From assembly GCA_020439725.1 (NCBI GenBank), contig JAGQSE010000739.1, positions 1 to 6,128 of the forward strand: 6,128 nucleotides of DNA, read 5' to 3'. Positions within the stretch are counted from its first letter, which is position 1. Each line of letters starts with the position of its first letter. Under the pieces are notes generated by a model. The model made no database searches and was not told where the DNA came from. It was given only the letters and a program-made list of their open reading frames with translations. The position numbers and the translations under genes were made by a program. Source of the stretch: Acidobacteriota bacterium. GTDB lineage: Bacteria > Acidobacteriota > Thermoanaerobaculia > Multivoradales > JAHZIX01. Of this stretch, positions 1-5,167 are shown piece after piece.

Positions 1-317
1 AGGAACGGCATGTCGTCGTTGACCACCTCGACCACCGTGTGGCGGGACTGCCAGCCATGGTCCTCCACCTGCGGGTTGTACACCCGCACCTTGGCGCGCC
101 CCGGCTGCCGAACCCGGGCCAGGGACCACAGCGCGAGCGCCGCGCCGAGCAGATCCTCGGGCTGCGTCTCGAGCAGATCGTCGGGACTCGCCGAAGCGTA
201 CAGCTGGCGGACGAACCGTTCGACGTCGCCGACGTCGTCGCCGCTCCACCGCTTCTTCAGCCGCTCGACCACTTCACCGATCTGGGCCTCTTTGAGGGCC
301 TCAGCAGATGCCGTCAT
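1..317 (-). CDS. NAD-specific glutamate dehydrogenase (large, about 1600-residue type), N-terminal fragment
   Basis: Only the first 105 codons are inside the window and the gene runs off the left edge. The large-type enzyme oxidatively deaminates glutamate to 2-oxoglutarate and ammonia with NAD+ in the cytoplasm, and mainly serves amino-acid catabolism. The N-terminus is a charged helical stretch. It is followed by a segment reading DLLGAALALW (about residues 56-65), then KVRVYNP, then DHGWQSRHTVVEVVNDDMPF at the visible end. That last string is a hallmark of the N-terminal region of the large bacterial enzyme (Bac_GDH family); catalytic parts are not visible. The ATG at 317 is preceded by GGAGG four bases upstream, which supports this start. 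It lies 68 bases after the M23 peptidase stop with no clear terminator between, so read-through is possible. The family call is firm; nothing can be said about integrity beyond the edge. Confidence 0.9.
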   Translation of the reverse strand, partial: MTASAEALKEAQIGEVVERLKKRWSGDDVGDVERFVRQLYASASPDDLLETQPEDLLGAALALWSLARVRQPGRAKVRVYNPQVEDHGWQSRHTVVEVVNDDMPF

Positions 318-385
318 GGAACCTCCGTCCGAACCATGCTCGATGTCCTTCGCTGGGCGACCCGTCGTGAAGCCGCCCGCCGGGA

Positions 386-1768
386 TCAGGAATTTTCGGC
401 CGTCTGCAACGGGCCGAGGATGCGCCGCTCGATCCAGCGGCCGTCCCACCACTCGACCGGGTTGACCGGCAGGCCGTGGATGAGAAGCGTGAAGTGCAGG
501 TGGTCGCCACCGGCCAGGCCCGTCTGCCCGCTGCGGCCGAGGACCTCGCCGCGGTCGACCTTCTGGCCGTCGGTCACCTCGATGCGCGACAGGTGGGCAT
601 AGAGACTCATCAAACCGTAGCCGTGGTCGACGACCACCGTCCGGCCGTAGATGCCGAAGTAGCGCGCCAGTACGACCACGCCGGCATTCGACGCGGGCAC
701 CGGCGCAGCCCGTACCGAGGCCAGGTCGAAGCCCAGATGGTCCTGGTGATCGACGTCGCGATCCTGGTAGACGTAGGTCCGCCGATCCGCGAAGGTCGAC
801 ATCACCTGGCTGTTGGGCATCTGTTCGAAGGCGCCATGCCAAAGGAGCTCGTGGGCCGAAGACTCCCCCAGCTTGACCAGCTCGGCGGCGTTGGCGGCAC
901 GCAGGTCGCCGTTGATCTTCAGGTAGTCGGCGAGAAGGTCGCCGCTCGGCACCAGGTCCGGCGTCTCCGCCTGGATCGCCGGCACCACGCGGCCCAGAAA
1001 GGCGTCGTCGAGGCGGATCGTGTCGTGCTTGAGGGGGTGGACCTTGAACGCGTCGAGGAAGGGACGATCGGCGCGGTTGCCCACCTCGTCTTCGACCTCG
1101 AGGACCACCTTCGCCGCCTCTTCGAGATCGTAGGGCACGCCGAAGAGAGCGAAGTGCAACGCCTCGTCACCGGGCACCGGGTACCCCGAAAACCAGCGGT
1201 CCCCGGCCCTCACGCCATCCCGCACGGCGCCCTCGCCGACGCGGTAGACCACCAGGCCGCTCCCTCCCTGATCGGCGTAGTTGGGAGTCGAAACCAGGTC
1301 GAGGGACGGGGGGCGGAGCCGCACCGGCAGGGTCTTCTCGGTCACCACCGGCGCCGGGTGGCGGAGCCAGGTGGGGGCACGGCCGGCGATCACGCGGATC
1401 GTCGCCTCGCCCTCGCGGAGCTCGGGAAGCTGCTGCCGGCCGACGGTCAGATCGAGGGTCTTCTCCGGCGTGTACTCTCCCCAGAAGCGCCACCAGGGAC
1501 GCGGCTTCGCTTCTATCTCCGCCAGGGGCCAGGTGGACTCGCCCTGGACCAGCTCCACCGCCACCGTCGACACACCGCGCCCCGGCGCCTGGACGGTGAC
1601 CTGCACCGGAGTGGCCACGCCGAGACCCGGCTTCTCCGGGGTGATCTCGACCTGGGGTGGAGCGCCCACCCGCGCCCAGCCGATGATCACGGCGATGGCG
1701 GCGAGGACGAGGAGAGGCAGAAGGAGACGGCGGAACGGCGAGGTGCGTTGCGCGGGCCTGGAAAGCAT
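386..1768 (-). CDS. Membrane-anchored M23 family metallopeptidase (peptidoglycan endopeptidase)
   Basis: This is a predicted zinc endopeptidase that cuts peptide cross-links of peptidoglycan in the periplasm. From the ATG at 1768 the protein has 460 residues. A short basic N-terminus (SPFRR) leads into one hydrophobic segment at about residues 14-31, a signal anchor with no obvious cleavage site or lipobox. About 290 residues of beta-rich, poorly classifiable sequence follow. The C-terminal LytM-like domain (about 325-445) keeps the full zinc and catalytic set: HLGFD (H344, D348), YAH (H392) and HLH (H423, H425). It should therefore be active rather than an EnvC/NlpD-type degenerate activator. 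An in-frame GTG at 1819 would add 17 Pro-rich residues. Neither start has a clear ribosome site; ATG is preferred because the anchor then sits at the usual place and the possible promoter at 1834-1863 would leave almost no leader for the GTG. The substrate is unknown. Confidence 0.9.
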   Translation of the reverse strand: MLSRPAQRTSPFRRLLLPLLVLAAIAVIIGWARVGAPPQVEITPEKPGLGVATPVQVTVQAPGRGVSTVAVELVQGESTWPLAEIEAKPRPWWRFWGEYTPEKTLDLTVGRQQLPELREGEATIRVIAGRAPTWLRHPAPVVTEKTLPVRLRPPSLDLVSTPNYADQGGSGLVVYRVGEGAVRDGVRAGDRWFSGYPVPGDEALHFALFGVPYDLEEAAKVVLEVEDEVGNRADRPFLDAFKVHPLKHDTIRLDDAFLGRVVPAIQAETPDLVPSGDLLADYLKINGDLRAANAAELVKLGESSAHELLWHGAFEQMPNSQVMSTFADRRTYVYQDRDVDHQDHLGFDLASVRAAPVPASNAGVVVLARYFGIYGRTVVVDHGYGLMSLYAHLSRIEVTDGQKVDRGEVLGRSGQTGLAGGDHLHFTLLIHGLPVNPVEWWDGRWIERRILGPLQTAENS

Positions 1769-1833
1769 GGGGTCCGGCGAAGGTGGTGGTTGTTGAGCAG
1801 GAGCCCAGGAGGGGCCCACGGCGGCTGACGAGG

Positions 1834-1863
1834 ACTATACAGCAGGGATCGAATCGCTGCCAG
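1834..1863 (-). promoter_or_regulatory. Possible sigma-70 promoter for the M23 peptidase gene
   Basis: On the minus strand CTGGCA (1863-1858, four of six matches to the -35 consensus) is followed after 18 bases by TATAGT (1839-1834, five of six matches to the -10). Transcription would start near 1827, giving a leader of about 59 bases to the ATG at 1768 but only about 7 to the alternative GTG at 1819. The match is seen directly; promoter function is inferred. Confidence 0.4.
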
Positions 1864-1969
1864 CGGGACCCGGTTTCGAGGCGGTCGGGGCCACCGGCAG
1901 GGCCCAAGACCGACGTAGCGGGCGCCGGAAGAGGCCGCGCCGCCGATTTCCGGGCCCTCCGAACCGCGA

Positions 1970-2004
1970 AACGCCCCGCGGCCGTCACCGGCTCGCGGGG
2001 CGTT
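1970..2004 (-). terminator. Hairpin terminator at the end of the phaR-phasin-patatin cluster
   Basis: Bases 1970-1984 pair with 1989-2004, giving a 15-bp GC-rich stem with one bulged base at 1993 and a four-base loop. In the minus-strand transcript the loop reads GUGA, a GNRA-type tetraloop, and the stem is followed by only three U residues before GC-rich sequence. It begins 25 bases after the patatin stop, where a terminator is expected. The short U-tract means it may be an inefficient intrinsic terminator or mainly protect the 3' end of the mRNA. Confidence 0.7.
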
Positions 2005-2029
2005 CGCTATGGGTCATCGCCGGCGGTGG

Positions 2030-3331
2030 TCAGCTCGCCTGGACCAGGTCCTCGAGGCGATCGAGCAAGCGGTCGAGGTCGCGAACCACCTGGGGGCTGT
2101 CCGCCGACGGCACGACCGGGGAAGCGCTCACACCGGGCTCGAGCGCCGGGTACAGCGGCGGCAGCGGCGGTGCCGCGCTGGGCTCCACCACGTCCCACAG
2201 GGTCCGAGCCTCCTTCAGGACGTCGAGACGCAGACCGACACCGTGGCGTTCGAGGACCGGTTGCAGCTCCTCGTAGCGCACCAGCAACTCGTGGCGGGTG
2301 GCGTCGTAGGCGTGCTCGCACAGCTCGCGCCGGCCACGGAAGCTGAAGATGTTGCGGAAGAACATCTTGTAGTCGTCCCGTCGCGGCTCGAGAAGGACGA
2401 TGTCGGCACCCCGGAAGCGCCCCTCGTAACGGGCCATACCCGCTTCGAGGCGCGAGTGGATCAGCGTCCGGAAGGTCTGGGACAGCAGGGTCGGCAGCCC
2501 GCGGTCGATGAGCCGGCCGCGGCGCATGATGCCGCGCTCCACCGCACGCACCGTGTCGACGGGGACGATGGGGTTGATGCACAACACCAGCTTCATCCCC
2601 TTTTCGAGGGCGACCGAGGCGTGGAGCGTCTTGAGCAGCACGCCGTCGACGTAGTACCGGCCGTCGATCTCCACCGGCGGGTAGAGCCCCGGCAGCGCCG
2701 AGCTCGCCTGCACCGCCCGCGAGATGGGCACGTGGTCGAGGCCTTCTTCTCCGAAGCGCACCGCCTCACCGGAGTCGAGGTCCGAGGCGACGACGTAAAG
2801 CGGCCGGCGGAGCCGGCGGAAGTCGTCGGTGCGGTCCTTGAGCGAGTAGATCTGCTCGAGGTAGTGGCGGATCGGCTCGTTGTCGAAGACCGCCACCGGT
2901 AGCGCCCGTGACAGGCGGGTCAGCGTCTCACGAAGGGTCCGTTCGCGGGGATCCCCGAGATATTCCGTCACCGCCTCGAAGACGAGGCGCGGCACCATCA
3001 GCCCGCGCCGCAGCAACTCGCCGGCGGCGGGGGTGAAGAAGATCTCCGGCCGGAACGGGTGCTCACCGGGCTCGTGCTTGACGATGGCGCGGCACATCTG
3101 CGCCGGTGTCAGCTGGTTGACCAGGTTGGCACCGATGAACGCCCCCGCGCTGACCCCGACGTACATGTCGAGGTCGTTGAGATCGGCTCCTTCGAGCGCC
3201 TCGCCGAGGGCCTTCAAGGCACCGATCTCGTAGATCGCTCCGCCGGGGCCTCCCCCGGCGAGAGCCAGAGCCACACCTCCCTCGCGCCCGGCCGACTCGC
3301 CGCTCGAGCCGCTGCCGTTCGGACCTGCCAT
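2030..3331 (-). CDS. Patatin-like phospholipase / candidate PHA-granule hydrolase
   Basis: This is a 433-residue serine hydrolase of the patatin family, which uses a Ser-Asp dyad to cleave acyl esters. Visible motifs are the glycine-rich oxyanion loop GGGPGG (residues 26-31), followed by AIYEIGALKAL; the nucleophile elbow GVSAG with Ser61; and the dyad Asp in VDG at Asp229. The catalytic core spans about residues 18-255. A helical, charged region follows, then a Pro/Ala/Ser-rich linker (about 384-415) and a short amphipathic C-terminal helix. No signal peptide or membrane span is seen, so it is probably cytoplasmic. The gene starts 11 bases after the stop of the Lys-rich phasin, with GAGGG overlapping that stop as ribosome site, so the two are almost certainly co-transcribed. 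Patatins usually act on phospholipids or neutral lipids. A patatin of Haloferax mediterranei degrades native PHA granules, so with phasins next door PHA depolymerisation is a reasonable inference. The substrate is unproven. Confidence 0.92.
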   Translation of the reverse strand: MAGPNGSGSSGESAGREGGVALALAGGGPGGAIYEIGALKALGEALEGADLNDLDMYVGVSAGAFIGANLVNQLTPAQMCRAIVKHEPGEHPFRPEIFFTPAAGELLRRGLMVPRLVFEAVTEYLGDPRERTLRETLTRLSRALPVAVFDNEPIRHYLEQIYSLKDRTDDFRRLRRPLYVVASDLDSGEAVRFGEEGLDHVPISRAVQASSALPGLYPPVEIDGRYYVDGVLLKTLHASVALEKGMKLVLCINPIVPVDTVRAVERGIMRRGRLIDRGLPTLLSQTFRTLIHSRLEAGMARYEGRFRGADIVLLEPRRDDYKMFFRNIFSFRGRRELCEHAYDATRHELLVRYEELQPVLERHGVGLRLDVLKEARTLWDVVEPSAAPPLPPLYPALEPGVSASPVVPSADSPQVVRDLDRLLDRLEDLVQAS

Positions 3332-3342
3332 GGCCGTGGCCC

Positions 3343-3882
3343 TCAGACCCCGGTAGTCTTGGAGGTCTTGGAGGTCGTCTTAGCGGCCCGCGGCGTCTTG
3401 TCGTCTTCGTCGCTCCGGACACCGGCCGCCTTGGCGGGCTTCCGGGTGGTCTTGGGTTTCGTCGCCGCAGGCTTGCTCGCGGCGGGCTTCATCCCTTCGA
3501 CCTTGGCGGTGAGGTCGGCGACGCGATCGCTCAGGCGCCGGATCTCGTCGCGGGTCGGTACACCGAGTCGCTGGAGGGCGGAATTGACCCGCTCGTCGAC
3601 GCCGGCCGCGAGGTCACCAAAGGCGCTCTCGACACGCTCACGGGCTTCGCCGGCACGCTCCTTGGCCACATCCACCCTCTCCTCGACCTCTTCGCGCACC
3701 TTGCCGAGGCGCTCGCGCCCTTCGGTCTCGAGCTTCTCGCCCTTCTCGACCAGCTTGCGGAAGAGCTTGCTGCCCTCTTCCTCCGCGGTCGCCAGGGCAC
3801 CCAGCCCCGCCAGCCAGATGTTGTTGGCGGTCTTCAGGACTTCTTCCTGCGCCTTGCTCGCCTTGCTCTTCTTCTTGGCCAT
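3343..3882 (-). CDS. Phasin with Lys/Ala/Thr-rich C-terminal tail (PhaI/PhaF type)
   Basis: This is a 179-residue granule-associated protein that coats the surface of intracellular polyhydroxyalkanoate inclusions. The N-terminus is Lys-rich. The family signature NNIWLAGLGAL lies at residues 20-30 and continues into EEEGSKLFRKLVEKGE. Residues about 31-90 form a long, highly charged amphipathic helix. A second helical segment with heptad leucine/valine spacing follows the motif GVPTRDEI (107-114) and could drive oligomerisation. From about residue 131 the protein becomes a low-complexity Lys/Pro/Ala/Thr tail. This resembles the histone-like tail of Pseudomonas PhaF, which binds DNA and tethers granules to the nucleoid, although this tail is shorter and also carries an acidic patch (SDEDD). 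The ATG at 3882 has GGAAGGGG about eight bases upstream. The gene follows the smaller phasin after 97 bases and precedes the patatin by 11. Phasin identity is firm; DNA binding is inferred. Confidence 0.9.
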   Translation of the reverse strand: MAKKKSKASKAQEEVLKTANNIWLAGLGALATAEEEGSKLFRKLVEKGEKLETEGRERLGKVREEVEERVDVAKERAGEARERVESAFGDLAAGVDERVNSALQRLGVPTRDEIRRLSDRVADLTAKVEGMKPAASKPAATKPKTTRKPAKAAGVRSDEDDKTPRAAKTTSKTSKTTGV

Positions 3883-3929
3883 GACGTACCCCTTCCTATT
3901 CGCTCGCTCGTTGATCGGCTGGTTTCATC

Positions 3930-3949
3930 TCGCAGCCCGGGAACGGCAA
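3930..3949 (-). promoter_or_regulatory. Split half-sites resembling the phaR-promoter repeat, upstream of the tailed phasin
   Basis: The plus strand reads CGCAG (3931-3935) and CGGCAA (3944-3949) separated by eight bases. The same two half-elements occur in the same order, separated by two bases, in the repeat at 5123-5136. The site lies about 50-67 bases upstream of the phasin start at 3882, in the 100-base gap between the two phasin genes. No convincing -35/-10 pair is visible next to it. A PhaR role is speculative because the spacing differs by six bases. Confidence 0.25.
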
Positions 3950-3982
3950 GGCTCGCGCCTCCGCCGACCTCCGGGATCTCTC

Positions 3983-4384
3983 TCAGCGCTCGCCGAGGGC
4001 TTCCACCTCACGGCTCAGCCGGTCGATGCGCCGGCCCAAGGTGGCGATGTCCTCGCGGGTCGGAACCCCCATCCGCTCGAGGGTGCGCTCGGCCCCGCGG
4101 GCGGCGCCGTCGACACCCTGCTCGACCGTTCCGACGAACCACTCTCGCACACGGCGAGCGCGGCCCGACGCGACATCCAGAGCGTCTTCGATCTTACGCC
4201 GACGGCGAGCCTCGTAGGCCTCGCCCCGACGCACCATGGCGTCGAAGGCGTCGCGACCGTGGGTCTCCACCTCGGAGGCGGCGCCCAGACCGGCGAGCCA
4301 GACGTTGCGGCCCGCGCGGCGTGCTTCTCGGCCCAGCTCCTCGAGCCGGGCTCCGGCGGAACGAAGGGTCCTCTTGCTGTCCAT
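3983..4384 (-). CDS. Small phasin-family protein, paralogue of the next gene
   Basis: This is a 133-residue probable granule-coating protein of the same PHA-granule family as the gene downstream. The signature GRNVWLAGLGA lies at residues 25-35, followed by a long Arg-rich amphipathic helix. The motif GVPTREDI (106-113) then introduces a leucine-spaced C-terminal helix. The shared NxWLAGLGA and GVPTR(D/E)(D/E)I blocks, in the same order, point to a tandem duplication with later divergence. This copy has no Lys-rich tail and uses Arg where its neighbour uses Lys. The ATG at 4384 is chosen because GGAG lies nine bases upstream. An in-frame ATG at 4399 adds five residues and one at 4462 adds 26, but neither has a comparable ribosome site, and the 4462 extension does not look like phasin sequence. 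It sits between phaR and the larger phasin on the same strand. Confidence 0.85.
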   Translation of the reverse strand: MDSKRTLRSAGARLEELGREARRAGRNVWLAGLGAASEVETHGRDAFDAMVRRGEAYEARRRRKIEDALDVASGRARRVREWFVGTVEQGVDGAARGAERTLERMGVPTREDIATLGRRIDRLSREVEALGER

Positions 4385-4397
4385 GGTCTCGTTCTCC
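4385..4397 (-). promoter_or_regulatory. Ribosome binding site that decides the small phasin start
   Basis: On the minus strand GGAG is followed by nine bases and the ATG at 4384. The alternative ATG at 4399 overlaps this site and has only a GC-rich stretch upstream, part of a 6-bp inverted repeat (4400-4405 with 4412-4417). The shorter start is therefore the better choice. Confidence 0.55.
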
Positions 4398-4495
4398 ATG
4401 CCCCGACGGTCCGGGGCGTCGTCACACCGGGGACGGTTGGCCGCCCGGCGCAAAGTCCACAAGCTCTGTCGATCCAGTTTCTCGCCAGCTGGCCG

Positions 4496-4990
4496 CTATT
4501 TGCTCGCGGCGCTGCCGGCGGCAGCCTTGGGGCCGCGCACCCCCGAGACCGAGTCGGTTCGCGGATCCGTCTCGCCGCCGGTCTGGCGTTCGAGATCGGT
4601 CAAGGTGCTCTCGAGACTCTCGAGGCGTTGCCGCAGGCTGTCCATCTCCTCGCGCGCCCGGCGCACCGGCGCCAAACGGTCGACGGACGCCTTGACCAGC
4701 CGGTCGACACCGTGCTGCACCTGCTCGACACCGTTGGAGAAGGCCTTCTCCCCCAGTCGGACGAGGTCGTGGAGCAGCTCGCTGGGTAGGAACGCGGTTC
4801 CCCGCCGTCCCTCCTCGAGGATGATCTGGGTCAGGGTCTGCGCGGTGACGTCGGAGGAGGTGGCGTTGTCGATCACCTTGACCTCCTGGCCCTCGCGCAC
4901 CCAGGCGGAGATGTCTTCGAGGGAGACGTAACGGCTTTCCTCGGTATCGTAGAGCTTGCGGCTTTCGTAGCGCTTGATGACGCGAATCAT
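4496..4990 (-). CDS. phaR: Polyhydroxyalkanoate synthesis regulator PhaR
   Basis: This is a 164-residue regulator. In characterised bacteria PhaR binds DNA to repress phasin genes and its own gene, and is released when it binds nascent PHA granules. Residues 1-64 are the characteristic PHB/PHA accumulation regulator DNA-binding domain: IKRYESRKLYDTEESRYVSL (5-24), then VKVIDNATSSDVTAQTLTQI and ILEEG. Residues about 67-100 (FLPSELLHDLVRLGEKAF) resemble, loosely, the short polymer-binding segment of classical PhaR. Residues 100-135 form a strong coiled coil (DSLRQRLESLESTLTDLER), and the last 30 residues are a disordered Ala/Gly/Ser/Lys tail. The ATG at 4990 is preceded by a perfect AGGAGG at six bases. 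The gene is the first of a same-strand cluster with two phasins and a patatin and has its own promoter at 5117-5145. Identity is firm; target genes are inferred from family knowledge. Confidence 0.95.
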   Translation of the reverse strand: MIRVIKRYESRKLYDTEESRYVSLEDISAWVREGQEVKVIDNATSSDVTAQTLTQIILEEGRRGTAFLPSELLHDLVRLGEKAFSNGVEQVQHGVDRLVKASVDRLAPVRRAREEMDSLRQRLESLESTLTDLERQTGGETDPRTDSVSGVRGPKAAAGSAASK

Positions 4991-4996
4991 TTGAGT

Positions 4997-5002
4997 CCTC
5001 CT
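4997..5002 (-). promoter_or_regulatory. Strong ribosome binding site of phaR
   Basis: The minus strand reads AGGAGG, a perfect anti-Shine-Dalgarno match, six bases before the ATG at 4990. It fixes the phaR start and is the best ribosome site in the window. Confidence 0.85.
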
Positions 5003-5010
5003 AGCTGCCC

Positions 5011-5042
5011 GGCCCGGCCTCCGCGGATGTCCCGGCCGGGAC
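5011..5042 (-). repeat. GC palindrome and potential hairpin in the phaR leader
   Basis: Bases 5029-5042 form a perfect 14-bp palindrome (GTCCCGGCCGGGAC). Its GGCCGGG half can also pair with CCCGGCC at 5013-5019, giving a 7-bp stem with a 14-base loop. Both structures lie in the untranslated leader, eight or more bases upstream of AGGAGG. It could be a protein site, a leader hairpin influencing phaR translation, or chance in GC-rich DNA. Confidence 0.45.
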
Positions 5043-5116
5043 CACCCACCGCTGCTCGGATTTGCTGCCGCTTTGGGGCGGCGCTACAGGACCGGCGGGC
5101 GGTCGTCCACGAAGTC

Positions 5117-5145
5117 AAGATACCGCAGTGCGGCAAAAACGTCAA
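5117..5145 (-). promoter_or_regulatory. Predicted sigma-70-like promoter of phaR
   Basis: On the minus strand TTGACG (5145-5140, five of six matches to TTGACA) is followed after exactly 17 bases by TATCTT (5122-5117, four of six matches to TATAAT). The -35 box overlaps the stop codon of the upstream ATPase gene. Transcription would begin near 5110, giving a leader of about 120 bases before phaR. The spacer contains an 11-bp palindrome, so a bound repressor would block polymerase. The elements are seen directly; activity is inferred. Confidence 0.6.
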
Positions 5146-5167
5146 GATCCTTTCCGCGGTGCGGCAA
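5123..5167 (-). repeat. Pair of 14-bp direct repeats at the phaR promoter, candidate PhaR operators
   Basis: On the plus strand CCGCAGTGCGGCAA (5123-5136) recurs as CCGCGGTGCGGCAA (5154-5167), 13 of 14 bases identical, with starts 31 bases apart, close to three helical turns. The first copy contains the interrupted palindrome CCGCA-G-TGCGG and fills most of the spacer between the -35 and -10. The second lies just upstream of the -35, within the last codons of the ATPase gene. PhaR proteins are known to bind TGC/GCA-rich palindromic sites and to repress their own gene, so these are natural operator candidates. Confidence 0.55.

Noticed and set aside
476..1828. Plus-strand open frame of 450 codons opposite the M23 gene
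   Set aside because: Its composition is the mirror of the real gene, without coherent domains or a ribosome site. The minus frame carries the full M23 active site.
2009..2902. Plus-strand open frame of 297 codons opposite the patatin gene
   Set aside because: It is antisense to a motif-bearing patatin and rich in His/Asp/Arg from reversed codons, with no family resemblance.
4400..4417. GCCCCG/CGGGGC inverted repeat upstream of the small phasin as a terminator after phaR
   Set aside because: It is only 6 bp with a 6-base loop and no U-tract, and it sits next to the downstream ribosome site. It is more likely chance pairing in GC-rich DNA.
4385..4462. Longer start of the small phasin at 4462 or 4399
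   Set aside because: The added residues do not resemble phasin sequence and neither start has a ribosome site as good as the GGAG before 4384.
3059..4789. Long plus-strand open frame (576 codons) across the phasin genes
   Set aside because: It lies antisense to three genes with clear family motifs, has no recognisable domain, and such frames are common opposite GC-rich genes with strong third-position bias.
5111..5120. Second TTGACT on the minus strand (5119-5114) as the phaR -35
   Set aside because: No acceptable -10 lies 16-18 bases downstream; that stretch is wholly GC-rich.
5123..5139. Palindrome next to an A/T run as a terminator for the ATPase gene
   Set aside because: On the minus transcript the U-run comes before the palindrome, not after it. 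In the other direction the palindrome is followed by A residues. It fits an operator better than a terminator.
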